From Arhodomonas aquaeolei DSM 8974 (lineage in GTDB: Bacteria; Pseudomonadota; Gammaproteobacteria; Nitrococcales; Nitrococcaceae), in contig NZ_KB894800.1 of NCBI RefSeq assembly GCF_000374645.1, forward strand, positions 1 through 44,013: a stretch of DNA of 44,013 nucleotides. Reading direction: 5' to 3'. The stretch's first letter is position 1. Each line of letters begins with the position of its first letter. The translations under genes and the position numbers were made by a program. The notes under the pieces were generated by a model, which worked only from the letters and a program-made list of their open reading frames with translations, had not been told where the DNA came from and searched no databases. Positions 16,174-25,264 of the stretch are shown here, piece by piece.

Positions 16174-17325
16174 TCAGTCATTGAAGCGGTAAAGTTTTCG
16201 GTCAAGCGTCAGGGAAAACAGGTGATCGAGTTCGTTTGATTCACTCGTTTTGGCAAAGAGGATGCCCATTCGACCAAATGGAGAAGGCGCCACCTTGTCG
16301 CCAGCCTCTGCAAGAGGCACGAATCTCTCGGCCTGGAATGGCACATTGAACTGCAACGCATTGAAGACCAGGGGCTCAGTGCTGGACACGGTGTGTCGCA
16401 TGACATTACTGGGTTCGCCAGGATTAGCTTCAAAGCGATAAGGCAAGCCAAGGAATGGACGAACGTAATTTTCCACGTAATTAAGGCCGGTGGAAGACTC
16501 CACCAGCACGCTGTAGAGGTCGCCGGGGCAACGGCGTGTCACTTCGACAATCCATATGCCCCCATCCGACAGGATGAATTGCGTGTGAATGAGCCCATCC
16601 TTGAGTTTCAAATGCCCTGCGATCCTGGTTACCACTTCGCGGATTTCATCCAGAGAGGATGGTGGGAATTCCGGCGAGACTCGGCTGGTGTCAACCACGA
16701 AGGGATTTGCCGAACCGTGCTCTTCGACCACGGTGTCGTGAGCAATTTCCTGCGCTCGCAGGAAGGCACTGTGACTGTGAAGTTGCCCTTCAATGTATTC
16801 TTCGATCAGATAGCTGTTCGATGGGGAGAATTTCTTGGCCAGTTCCTTTGCTTCCAGGAGTTGACTTTCGTCTCCATCGCGCAAAATGGTGATTCCCCGT
16901 CCACTGTAGGCGTCGGTGGGCTTGACCATGACTGGTTCGAGCAGGCCATCTTTTTTTTCGATGACTTTTGGTGATGGCAGCCCAGTGGCTGCTGCAAAAT
17001 CACGGAAAATAGCTTTGTTGGTCAGTGTCTCGGTGGTTTCAGGATCGTCGATTCCCGGATGCCCCTCATCCTCGTTCAAGGCAGCGCAAACCCGGTATGA
17101 CTGATCATTGCAGCCGGGGACCACGTGCTCGATACCGATATCCCGAATCAGTGAGCGCGTCACTTCTATTTGTGAATAATCCTGACGGATATAATGTTCG
17201 ACATTCTTGGCCAAGGCATCATCGGGATTGTTTCCCATTACATAAACTTCGTGACCGCGATCCACCAAGTAGTTGTAGATCGGTGTCGAGGAGAAGTTGG
17301 TGTCGAGGAGGAGGACCTTGCTCAT
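16174..17325 (-). CDS. ATP-grasp domain carboxylate-amine ligase-like protein
   Basis: This 383-residue protein has the three parts of an ATP-grasp enzyme. There is a Rossmann-like N-terminus (VLLLDTNFSSTPIYNYLVDRGHEVYVMG), an ATP-binding central part (PVMVKPTDAYSGRGITIL and SYLIEEYIEGQLHSHS) and a metal-binding end (GIWIVEVTRRCPGD). Such enzymes activate a carboxylate as acyl phosphate and join it to an amine. Its ATG overlaps the stop of the DegT aminotransferase gene by 4 nt, so the two are coupled. Ligation of an amino acid or other carboxylate to the amino sugar made by DegT is an attractive inference. Confidence 0.8.
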   Translation of the reverse strand: MSKVLLLDTNFSSTPIYNYLVDRGHEVYVMGNNPDDALAKNVEHYIRQDYSQIEVTRSLIRDIGIEHVVPGCNDQSYRVCAALNEDEGHPGIDDPETTETLTNKAIFRDFAAATGLPSPKVIEKKDGLLEPVMVKPTDAYSGRGITILRDGDESQLLEAKELAKKFSPSNSYLIEEYIEGQLHSHSAFLRAQEIAHDTVVEEHGSANPFVVDTSRVSPEFPPSSLDEIREVVTRIAGHLKLKDGLIHTQFILSDGGIWIVEVTRRCPGDLYSVLVESSTGLNYVENYVRPFLGLPYRFEANPGEPSNVMRHTVSSTEPLVFNALQFNVPFQAERFVPLAEAGDKVAPSPFGRMGILFAKTSESNELDHLFSLTLDRKLYRFND

Positions 17326-18482
17326 ATCTCGTCTGGATTGAACGCCTGAACCACGGTGTCTTGGTCTTCTTGTCCCAACTCAGAGTACATTGGCAAACAG
17401 ATCACCCGCTCCGCGGCCTCGTGGGCATTCGGCCACTCGTTCCGATCATTGCCCGGCAGGTTGCGGTACATGGGGAACTCGGGAATCAGCGGGTAGAAGT
17501 ATCGCCGTCCCCGGATGCCGTGTTCGCGCAACCGAAAATAGAGCTCGTCGCGACTCAAGGGAAAATCGTCCTCGACGAAGATCGGGAAGTAGGCGTGGTT
17601 GTGCCGGCGGGCCGTCGATGGGGTATGGCAGCGAATGCCGGGGATGGCTGCCAGCTGCTCGCGGTAGCGAGCATCGATGCGGGCCCGGGCGTGGATGGCG
17701 GCGTCGATGTGCTTGAGCTGGGCGAGGCCCACGGCGGCCTGGAACTCGTTCATCTTGGCGTTGATGCCGGCGGCGACGACCGTGGTCTCGTTGGCGAAGC
17801 CGAAGTTCTTGAGGTAGTCGATCCGCTGCTTGGCCCTGGCGTCCGGACTGACGATGGCGCCGCCCTCGAAGGTGTTGAACACCTTGGTCGCGTGGAAGCT
17901 CAGGATGGAGAGATCACCGTGGCGCAGGATGCTGCCGCCCTCGTCTTCCACGCCGAAGCAGTGGGCGGCATCGTAGATCAGGCGCAGGCCGTAGAGGTCG
18001 GCGACATCCTGCAGGCCGTCGACGTCCGCCGGATGGCCGTAGACGTGTACCGGCAGGATGGCACTGGTCTTGGGCGTGATGGCGGCCTCGACCTGCTCGG
18101 GGTCGAGATTCAGGGTGACCGGGTCGACATCGACGAACACCGGGGTCAGGTCGTTCCACAGCAGGGCGTTGGCCGTGGCGACGAAGCTGTACGGCGTGGT
18201 GATCACCTCCCCGGTCAGCCGCAATGCCTGCATGGCGGTGACCAGGGCCAGCGTGCCGTTGGCGAACAGGGAGATGTGCTCCACGCCCAGGTAGTCGCAC
18301 AACGCCGCCTCCAGCTGCTCGTGGAAGGGCCCCTTGTTGGTCAGCTGATGCGTGCGCCAGATTTCCTCGAGGTAGGGCATGACCTCCTCGAGCGGAGGCA
18401 GTTGCGGGCGCGTGACGAACAGCGGTTCGTCCTGTGCTGGCGCTTTTCGATCCATGTTCGCTGGCCTTACGTTGTCTGCCAT
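17322..18482 (-). CDS. DegT/DnrJ/EryC1/StrS aminotransferase (nucleotide-sugar aminotransferase)
   Basis: This 386-residue PLP enzyme transaminates keto-deoxy nucleotide sugars. Family features run in order: FANGTLALVTAMQAL, TTPYSFVATANALLW, FVDVDPVTLNLDPEQVEAAI, LPVHVYGHPADVD, LIYDAAHCFGV and SFHATKVFNTFEGG, with the PLP lysine near residue 197. With rmlA and rmlB but no rmlC or rmlD nearby, the likely substrate is dTDP-4-keto-6-deoxyglucose and the product a dTDP-4-amino-4,6-dideoxyhexose, as with VioA/DesI. I start at the ATG at 18482 behind a GGAG; a later Met at codon 10 is possible. Just upstream lies a MITE-like element that separates it from rmlA. Confidence 0.87.
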   Translation of the reverse strand: MADNVRPANMDRKAPAQDEPLFVTRPQLPPLEEVMPYLEEIWRTHQLTNKGPFHEQLEAALCDYLGVEHISLFANGTLALVTAMQALRLTGEVITTPYSFVATANALLWNDLTPVFVDVDPVTLNLDPEQVEAAITPKTSAILPVHVYGHPADVDGLQDVADLYGLRLIYDAAHCFGVEDEGGSILRHGDLSILSFHATKVFNTFEGGAIVSPDARAKQRIDYLKNFGFANETTVVAAGINAKMNEFQAAVGLAQLKHIDAAIHARARIDARYREQLAAIPGIRCHTPSTARRHNHAYFPIFVEDDFPLSRDELYFRLREHGIRGRRYFYPLIPEFPMYRNLPGNDRNEWPNAHEAAERVICLPMYSELGQEDQDTVVQAFNPDEI

Positions 18483-18504
18483 CGATTCTACTCCGGCTCG
18501 GCTA

Positions 18505-18770
18505 GTGTAGTGCGTCCCAATTGCTGGCACTTTCAGAGCTCGCCACAAGCGTCAGATCAAGGCGCAGCGCGCCGGCAATGGTCGGTGCCCTTGTCAAGCG
18601 CTGCAACGCCGAGTTGGTGCTTGTGGTGGGCTCCCTCCGGGCGAGCCGCTGGCCGGCCATCTGCGGCGTTGCGGTCTCTTGAAAGGGAACCACCCTTCCG
18701 GCGAGACCGCGCCTTGCAGCTGGCCGGCCAGCTGCTCGCTGAACGTACCAGCAATTGGGACGCACTACAC
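18505..18770. mobile_element. MITE-like element with perfect 23-bp terminal inverted repeats
   Basis: This 266-bp non-coding element is bounded by perfect inverted repeats at 18505-18527 (beginning GTGTAGTGCGTCCC) and 18748-18770 (ending GGGACGCACTACAC). Symmetry continues imperfectly for about 9 more bases inward. The interior holds two copies of CTGGCCGGCCA and no open frame of note, so it would need a transposase supplied from elsewhere. No clear target duplication is visible. Its right end lies inside the 3' end of rmlA and supplies that gene's last codon and stop. Confidence 0.85.
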
Positions 18771-19646
18771 GAGACTCTGCAGGTAGTCGGCGTACTCGGT
18801 GCCACGTACCGTGTGGGCCGCGGCGAGGATGGCCTCCTCGTCCAGCCAGCCGTTGCGCCAGGCGATCTCTTCCAGGCAGGCGATCTTGAAGCCCTGGCGG
18901 CGCTCGATGGTTTCCACGAACTGCGCCGCCTCAAGCAGGCTGGCGTGCGTGCCGGTGTCCAGCCAGGCAAAGCCGCGCCCGAGACGCTCGATGTGCAGTT
19001 CGCCTTTTTCCAGGTATTGCCGGTTGATGTCGGTGATCTCCAGCTCTCCGCGCGCGGAGGGGCGGATGTCCCGTGCCATGTCGACCACCCGGTTGTCGTA
19101 GAAGTACAGCCCGGTGATCGCGTACTGCGAGCGGGGGTGGGCGGGCTTTTCCTCGATGGCTACCACTTTCCCGTTTCTATCGAACTCCGCCACGCCGAAG
19201 CGCTCGGGGTCCTTGACCTGGTAGCCGAACAGGGTGGCGCCGTGAGCGCGGCTGTCGGCCTCGGTCAGGCGCGGACTGAACTGCGCGCCGTAGAAGATGT
19301 TGTCGCCCAGCACCAGGCACGCCGGGTGGCCGTCGAGGAAGTCGGCACCGATGGTGAATGCCTCGGCCAGACCGTTGGGCTGGGGTTGCGTGGCGTACTC
19401 AAGGTGGATGCCGAAGGCGTGGCCGTCGCCCAGCAGTTGCCGATAGGCCGGGGCGTCTTCGGGTGTGGTGATGATCAGTATCTCGCGGATGCCGGCGAGC
19501 ATGAGCACCGACAGCGGGTAGTAGATCATCGGCTTGTCGTAGATCGGCAGCAGCTGCTTGGAAACCGCCCGCGTGATCGGGGTCAGTCGCGTGCCTCTGC
19601 CGCCGGCCATGATGATGCCCTTGCGTTGGGTTGCCGAGTCGTTCAT
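18765..19646 (-). CDS. rmlA: Glucose-1-phosphate thymidylyltransferase
   Basis: This 293-residue enzyme makes dTDP-glucose from dTTP and glucose-1-phosphate. Diagnostic segments are [70 protein letters not shown] and [16 protein letters not shown]. The ATG at 19646 overlaps the rmlB stop by 4 nt. The final Val codon and TAG stop (GTGTAG) are the first six bases of the MITE inverted repeat, so the original C-terminus was probably slightly different. Protein length is nevertheless normal for the family. Confidence 0.95.
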   Translation of the reverse strand: MNDSATQRKGIIMAGGRGTRLTPITRAVSKQLLPIYDKPMIYYPLSVLMLAGIREILIITTPEDAPAYRQLLGDGHAFGIHLEYATQPQPNGLAEAFTIGADFLDGHPACLVLGDNIFYGAQFSPRLTEADSRAHGATLFGYQVKDPERFGVAEFDRNGKVVAIEEKPAHPRSQYAITGLYFYDNRVVDMARDIRPSARGELEITDINRQYLEKGELHIERLGRGFAWLDTGTHASLLEAAQFVETIERRQGFKIACLEEIAWRNGWLDEEAILAAAHTVRGTEYADYLQSLV

Positions 19647-20692
19647 GCGGTGTCCTGTTGGCGGTGCAGCCATTCGGGGTGATCGAGATACCACTGCACG
19701 GTGGCCTGGAGCCCGTCTTCCAGTGCATGGGCCGGCTCCCAGCCCAGTTCGCCCTGAATGCGGCGGTTGTCGATGGCATAGCGCCGGTCGTGACCCGGGC
19801 GGTCGGTGACGAACCGGATCAGGCGGTCGTACGGACCTTCGGGAGTGGGAGCCATCTCGTCGAGCAGGCCGCACAGCGTTCGGGCAAGATCGATGTTTCG
19901 GACCTCGTTGTTTCCCCCGATGTTGTAGCGTCGCCCGGGACGTCCGGCCTGCCACACGCGTTCAATCGCCTTGGCGTGATCCTCCACGAACAGCCAGTCG
20001 CGGACGTTCTCTCCCTTGCCGTAGACGGGGATGTCCTTCCCGGCCAGGGCGGTGGCCAGCAGGCGGGGAATGAACTTCTCGGGGAACTGGTACGGGCCGT
20101 AGTTGTTCGAGCAATGGGTGACGATGACCGGCAAGCCGTAGGTCCGGTGCCAGGCCAGTGCCAGGTGATCGGAGGCGGCCTTGCTGGCCGAGTAGGGCGA
20201 ACTCGGGGCATAGGGCGTGGTTTCCGTGAAGGGCGGGTCGTCCGGCCCCAGGTCGCCGAAGACCTCGTCGGTGGAGACGTGAATGAAACGGAACGATGCC
20301 CGGTCTTCACGGGAGAGGCCCTCGAAATACCCCCGTGCCGCCTCCAGCAGGCGAAAGGTGCCGTCGACGTTGGTCCGGATGAAGGCCTCCGGGCCGGCGA
20401 TGGACCGGTCGACGTGCGATTCGGCGGCCAGGTGGATCACGGCCTCGGGGCGATGGGTGGCCAGCAGCTCCTCGATGGATTCCTGGTCGTTGATGTCCAG
20501 CTGGAAGAACTGATGGCGAGGGTCGTCCTGCCAGCTTCCCAGGGTGCGTAAGTCGCCGGAATAGGTGAGCTTGTCGACGTTCAGGATATGCCGGTCCGTG
20601 GTGTCCAGCAGATGCCGAATCAGGGCCGAGCCGATGAAGCCGGCCCCTCCGGTCACCATGATGCAGGGGGAGAGTTTGCCGGCAGGTGTCAT
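19643..20692 (-). CDS. rmlB: dTDP-glucose 4,6-dehydratase
   Basis: This 349-residue short-chain dehydrogenase-type enzyme converts dTDP-glucose to dTDP-4-keto-6-deoxyglucose. It has the NAD loop [18 protein letters not shown], the LDINDQE acidic stretch, [12 protein letters not shown], the catalytic STDEVFGDL and [10 protein letters not shown] (YxxxK near residue 168), then [14 protein letters not shown] and [14 protein letters not shown]. It overlaps the wecB stop and the rmlA start by 4 nt each, forming a tight wecB-rmlB-rmlA run. rmlC and rmlD are absent from the window, so rhamnose is not the obvious end product here. Confidence 0.96.
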   Translation of the reverse strand: MTPAGKLSPCIMVTGGAGFIGSALIRHLLDTTDRHILNVDKLTYSGDLRTLGSWQDDPRHQFFQLDINDQESIEELLATHRPEAVIHLAAESHVDRSIAGPEAFIRTNVDGTFRLLEAARGYFEGLSREDRASFRFIHVSTDEVFGDLGPDDPPFTETTPYAPSSPYSASKAASDHLALAWHRTYGLPVIVTHCSNNYGPYQFPEKFIPRLLATALAGKDIPVYGKGENVRDWLFVEDHAKAIERVWQAGRPGRRYNIGGNNEVRNIDLARTLCGLLDEMAPTPEGPYDRLIRFVTDRPGHDRRYAIDNRRIQGELGWEPAHALEDGLQATVQWYLDHPEWLHRQQDTA

Positions 20693-21840
20693 CGTCGGCC
20701 TCCCGCCGTTTCGTCGGTCGCGGCCGGAGAGAGCCGTTTCATCAGGTCGTCGACGATGATGCTGGCCGGGTGATGCGGCGGCAACGTGGCGGTCTGCCGG
20801 GGTGTGGTGGTATCGACGCCTTCGACCGCCCTGGTGATGCGTTCGGGATCAAAGCGGCTCAAGATCACGTTGTCATCCAGCCCCTCCTGCCGTTCGGTGG
20901 CCATGCGCAGCAGGAGGGTGGGAATGCCGAGGTAGGAGAGTTCCTCCTGGTTGCTGCCGCCGTCGCTGATCACCAGTCGCGAGCGGGCGATCAGCTGCAT
21001 GAAGGGGACGTAGGTCATCCGCGGGCGCAATTCGATGTTCCGGTTCTGCTGGAGCTCCTCGAGCCTGCCCAGTTCGGTGAGGCGCTTCTCGGTGGTGGGG
21101 TGGAGGACGAGGATCACCCGCAACCGTTCGGCCAGCCGCCGGATGGTGTCCAGGATGACCCCCATGCGTTCCCGGGAGTAGAGGTTCTCGAACCGGTGCA
21201 CGGAGATCACGGCGTAGGGAGTGTCATTGTTGTTCCCGGGGGCGGCCGGCTTCTCCAGCGCGGTACGCAGCGCATCGAGGATGGTGTTGGCCCGGGTATC
21301 CACGATGGCCGTCCGCCGTTTGTCGAGGTTGCCGCAGGCCCAGCTGCCCGGGCAGTAGGCGATCCTGGCGACTCGTGAGACGAGGATGCGCGTGATTTCC
21401 TCGGGGAACGGGTGTCGCCAGTCGAAGGAACGCAACCCGGCCTCGACGTGGGCGACGGTGGTACCGGACAAACGACCGACGAAGGCGGCCAGCAGCGTGG
21501 TGAAGGTGTCGCCGTGCGCCAGCACGATGGTATGTCTTCTGGGTTTCGGCGCCCAATTGGCACGCCGGCGCCAAAGTCGCCAGGCGGTCCGCAGCATCCA
21601 CAGGCCGGCCTGTGCCATGCCTTTGATCTCCGGACCTTCGTAAAGCCGTTCCCGGGGCGTGGAGATGCCGAATTCGTCCAGCAGGTCGTCGACGGTCGCC
21701 TGGTGCTGCCCGGTCATCAGCAGCCGGTAGGGAAGGTGGCGACGTTCGAGCTCGGCCAGGAGCGGCGCCATCTTGATGACCTGGGCACGTGTGCCGAGGA
21801 TGGCGATAAGGCGTGGTTTTTCCGTTGGATGGACTGGCAT
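20689..21840 (-). CDS. WecB-like UDP-GlcNAc 2-epimerase family protein, divergent
   Basis: This 383-residue protein has the GT-B-like fold of non-hydrolysing UDP-GlcNAc 2-epimerases. Key landmarks remain: LGTRAQVIKMAPL, HGDTFTT (Asp), HVEAGLRSFDWRHPFPEE (both Glu), VHRFEN (His) and SDGGSNQEELSYLGIPTLLLR then TERQEG. Several are altered relative to the usual GTRPEAIK, HRREN and TERPE, although the catalytic Asp, Glu and His positions appear kept. It may epimerise a UDP-HexNAc other than UDP-GlcNAc. I start at the ATG at 21840; the open frame extends much further upstream without protein character. It heads the minus-strand glycan operon. Confidence 0.82.
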   Translation of the reverse strand: MPVHPTEKPRLIAILGTRAQVIKMAPLLAELERRHLPYRLLMTGQHQATVDDLLDEFGISTPRERLYEGPEIKGMAQAGLWMLRTAWRLWRRRANWAPKPRRHTIVLAHGDTFTTLLAAFVGRLSGTTVAHVEAGLRSFDWRHPFPEEITRILVSRVARIAYCPGSWACGNLDKRRTAIVDTRANTILDALRTALEKPAAPGNNNDTPYAVISVHRFENLYSRERMGVILDTIRRLAERLRVILVLHPTTEKRLTELGRLEELQQNRNIELRPRMTYVPFMQLIARSRLVISDGGSNQEELSYLGIPTLLLRMATERQEGLDDNVILSRFDPERITRAVEGVDTTTPRQTATLPPHHPASIIVDDLMKRLSPAATDETAGGRR

Positions 21841-21953
21841 CGATCCCTGCACTCCGGCCCGCGGTGAAGGGCCTTGTTCCGGGCGATAGCGTACCATGGC
21901 GCCAGAGTCCCGGCCGCCGTGGGTCGGGCCGTTGAGAGGGAGGCGAAGGCAGC

Positions 21954-23291
21954 GTGTCGGGCAACAAGGAACATGGCGACACAAGGCGGTCCATTCCATG
22001 GCGTGGTGATGGCTTGGCGGCGCAACTGCTTCGGGGCGGTGCCGGGGGGCTGCTGGCACGGGTGTCGGAAGTGCTGCTGGGCCTTCTGGTGGTCGTACTG
22101 CTTGCCCGCCTGTTGGGACCGGCGGGCTATGGGGTTTATGCGTTTGTCTTCGCGTTGACCGCTGTTGTCTCCGTGCCGGTGCGGTTGGGTCTTCCTCCAT
22201 TGGTGGTGCGCGAGACGGCTCGGGGCCAGCGGGACGGTGACTGGGGGGCGGTACAGGGGATCTGGCGCTGGTCCAGTGGCGCGGTGCTGGTGCTGTCCCT
22301 GCTTGTCGCATGCATCGGGCTGTTCGGGCTTTGGGCGGGCTGGGCCCGGGGGGAGTCACTGCGAGAAACATTGCCATGGGGGCTCGCGCTGATACCGGTA
22401 ATGGCGCTCGGTGCCATTCGGTCAGCCAGCCTGCGAGGTTTGCGCCACGTGGTAGCGGGCGTATTTCCGGAGCAGGTTCTGCGCCCCGCGCTTATGGCGG
22501 GGTTGTTGTTGGTGGTGGTGATACTGCCGGATGTGGGACTTTCACCCGCTGGGGCGATGGCGCTCATGTGCGGCGCGTCCCTGGTGGCGTTCCTCGTCGG
22601 AGCCATGTTGTTGAGGCGGTATCGTCCGCCGCCATTGCGACAGGCCAAACCGGTCTATCGCCAGCGAGAGTGGTTCAAATCGTCCTGGCCGATGGCCTTT
22701 ACTCAGGGTACCGAGCAGTTCATGCGACATGCCGATGTGCTCATGCTGGGGATGCTTGCGGCCACGGTGGATGTCGGGGTCTACCGTGTCGCGGCACAAG
22801 GCGCTTTGATCGTTCCGCTCGCATTGTTTGCACTCAACATGACCGCGGCTCCATTTGTTGCCCGGCTCCACTCGGAGGGCGAGCAGGCGAAGTTACAGAA
22901 GCTCATGAATCGTCTGGCTCAGGCAGCGTTGGCCTTCGCGCTGGCCGTGACGCTCGTGTTTATCGTGTTCGGTGACTGGTTGCTGCACACGTTTTTCGGT
23001 ACGGAATACCTCTCTGCCTGGCTGCCATTGCTGATTCTTGCGCTGGGGCAAGTGGCCAGTGCCGGATTTGGCGCCACTAGCATGCTGCTCAACATGGCCG
23101 GCCATGAGCGCGAAGTAACTCGGGTCTTGGCGGTAGCTGCCGGGCTTAACGTGGTGCTCAATCTCCTGTTGATCCCATCGTTCAGCGTGATCGGCGCGGC
23201 CATCGCTACCAGCGGGAGCCTGGTTTTCTGGAATGTCTGGCTGTGGCTGATAGTGAAATCACGCCTCAGCATTCGAAGCTCGGCGATCTAA
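21954..23291 (+). CDS. Oligosaccharide flippase (Wzx/MurJ-type)
   Basis: This 445-residue integral membrane protein has about 12-14 hydrophobic segments. It opens GLLARVSEVLLGLLVVVLLARLLGPAGYGVYAFVFALTAV, the typical start of polysaccharide-biosynthesis flippases, and continues with WFKSSWPMAFTQGTEQFMRHADVLMLG. It would flip lipid-linked repeat units across the inner membrane. The start is GTG at 21954 behind a GAAGG-rich leader. It is divergent from the wecB-led operon, with 113 bp between them that must hold both promoters. No Wzy polymerase is seen in the window. Confidence 0.87.
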   Translation: MSGNKEHGDTRRSIPWRGDGLAAQLLRGGAGGLLARVSEVLLGLLVVVLLARLLGPAGYGVYAFVFALTAVVSVPVRLGLPPLVVRETARGQRDGDWGAVQGIWRWSSGAVLVLSLLVACIGLFGLWAGWARGESLRETLPWGLALIPVMALGAIRSASLRGLRHVVAGVFPEQVLRPALMAGLLLVVVILPDVGLSPAGAMALMCGASLVAFLVGAMLLRRYRPPPLRQAKPVYRQREWFKSSWPMAFTQGTEQFMRHADVLMLGMLAATVDVGVYRVAAQGALIVPLALFALNMTAAPFVARLHSEGEQAKLQKLMNRLAQAALAFALAVTLVFIVFGDWLLHTFFGTEYLSAWLPLLILALGQVASAGFGATSMLLNMAGHEREVTRVLAVAAGLNVVLNLLLIPSFSVIGAAIATSGSLVFWNVWLWLIVKSRLSIRSSAI

Positions 23292-23364
23292 CTATCAAAC
23301 GCTGACGCAAAACGGCCCTCTCTACCCCTGCCCCTGACGCAGACGGGCAATCAGCGCGCCAAGA

Positions 23365-23388
23365 ATTTCCAGCGTCACAGCTGGAAAT
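23365..23388. promoter_or_regulatory. Perfect inverted repeat upstream of the second pilin promoter
   Basis: ATTTCCAGC and GCTGGAAAT form a 9-bp perfect inverted repeat with a 6-bp spacer. It lies 48 bp before the -24 element and 74 bp after the flippase stop. It has no T-run, so an operator is as likely as a terminator. Confidence 0.4.
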
Positions 23389-23436
23389 ACGGCCCATAAG
23401 CCAGTTAGAGCCCCCATCCGCCGGCATTTCAGAGGC

Positions 23437-23453
23437 TGGCACCATTCGTGCTT
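23437..23453 (+). promoter_or_regulatory. Sigma-54 promoter of the second pilin gene
   Basis: TGGCACC-ATTC-GTGCTT matches the -24/-12 spacing of TGGCACG-N4-TTGCW, with changes only at the last base of the -24 block and the first of the -12 block. The start codon follows 57 nt later. Confidence 0.72.
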
Positions 23454-23509
23454 ATTCGGAGGCTGCGACCGTACCGAAAAATACGATATCAGAACGCTCA
23501 GGGGTAATT

Positions 23510-23938
23510 ATGCGACGAGTACAGGATGGGTTCACCCTCATCGAACTCATGATCGTAGTAGCGATCATCGGCATCCTGGCTGCAATCGCGGTTGGCGGTT
23601 ACATCGACTATACAGGCCGGGCGCAGGTGGCGGATACGCTCACCGTCACTGATGGCTTACGTAAGTCGTTGACCGAGTACTACAGCAACAAGGGTTCCTT
23701 CGCCAACGTTGCGAGTGACACGGGAATCACGAACTCGGCCGACCAGTTGAGCGGCACCTATTTCGGGACGAACAGCGTGACCGTGACCAGTAGCGGCACG
23801 ATGGAGGTCGCTATCGACAGCGGGGTACACCAGGGGCAGACCTTCACCATGGTGCCCAAAACGGCTTCGGACGGCCGGCTGGTCGGATGGCGCTGCGGCG
23901 GGCTGGGCGCTCAGTACCTGCCGTCGTCCTGTCGCTAG
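23510..23938 (+). CDS. Second type IV pilin-like protein
   Basis: This 142-residue prepilin has leader MRRVQDG and [37 protein letters not shown]. It has Glu at mature position 5 and a C-terminal disulfide loop from the Cys in WRCGG to the Cys two residues from the end (PSSCR). The N-terminal 30 residues nearly equal those of the pilin at 6537, but the globular domain is quite different. It has its own sigma-54 promoter and an AGGGG ribosome-binding site. It could be an alternative major pilin or a paralogue used under other conditions. Confidence 0.92.
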   Translation: MRRVQDGFTLIELMIVVAIIGILAAIAVGGYIDYTGRAQVADTLTVTDGLRKSLTEYYSNKGSFANVASDTGITNSADQLSGTYFGTNSVTVTSSGTMEVAIDSGVHQGQTFTMVPKTASDGRLVGWRCGGLGAQYLPSSCR

Positions 23939-23957
23939 GGGTCCCAGGCCGGCAGAT

Positions 23958-24740
<783 letters not shown>

Positions 24741-24771
24741 CGAACCACTATAACCGAGTGGGCTGCCGACC

Positions 24772-25260
24772 TCAGCCGGTAACGAGCATGGCAAGGCCGC
24801 CGGCCAGGGGGGCGAGCATCACGCTCACGAGCCAACGGCGCCACACGAACGCCCAGCCCATCATCGGCAGCTCGAAGGTGAGGACGCGGTGCAGCGCGAG
24901 CACGGACCAGGCGGTGAGCATGGCCACCATCTGCGGCACGCCCACCCCGGCATGGGAGAGCACGAGCACCAGCGGGAACGACACGGACGGTCCACCGGGC
25001 AGCGCACCGCCGAGCACGGAGGCCAGGAGCACCCCCGGCAGCCCGGAGGAGGAGCCGAGCATTCGGGCGAACCATTCGGGCGGGATCAGCTCGGCGACAA
25101 AGCTCGCCGCCACGATGGCGACGGGCAGGCGAAGCAGCAACGGCCGGAGCTGGTGGAACCCGAGTCGCCAGACGGCGCGGTGCTCAACCCCGGGGTGACG
25201 GTGCGCGGCGACGGCCGTGGCCGCGAGCAGGACGGCGACGGTGAGGTAGGCGACGCCCAC
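24772..25260 (-). CDS. Half-size permease, second of a tandem pair (YraQ/DUF318-like)
   Basis: This hydrophobic protein of 162 residues has about four membrane segments. Its core GLPGVLLASVLGGALPGGPSVSFPLVLVL...MLTAWSVLALHRVLTFELPMMG aligns well with the neighbouring half (GVRGLLLATLAGAVTPGGPFSAFPLVV...LTAWSVLGLQRVLVWEIPFFG). In YraQ/ArsP-type permeases two such repeats form one chain of about 300 residues; here they are separate genes. The start is GTG, 4 bp after the stop of the partner. Together they probably form a heterodimeric transporter of unknown substrate. Confidence 0.7.
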   Translation of the reverse strand: MGVAYLTVAVLLAATAVAAHRHPGVEHRAVWRLGFHQLRPLLLRLPVAIVAASFVAELIPPEWFARMLGSSSGLPGVLLASVLGGALPGGPSVSFPLVLVLSHAGVGVPQMVAMLTAWSVLALHRVLTFELPMMGWAFVWRRWLVSVMLAPLAGGLAMLVTG

Positions 25261-25264
25261 GTAC

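Noticed and set aside
17025-19682. 885-codon plus-strand open frame across the DegT and rmlA genes
   Set aside because: It lies antisense to two well-recognised enzymes, crosses a MITE and shows no domain.
19647-19955. N-terminal extension of RmlA
   Set aside because: The family start [16 protein letters not shown] at 19646 overlaps the rmlB stop by 4 nt. The upstream part is antisense-type sequence inside rmlB.
21841-22377. N-terminal extension of the WecB-like protein
   Set aside because: It would overlap the divergent flippase gene and is Pro/Arg-rich shadow sequence. The fold begins just after the ATG at 21840.
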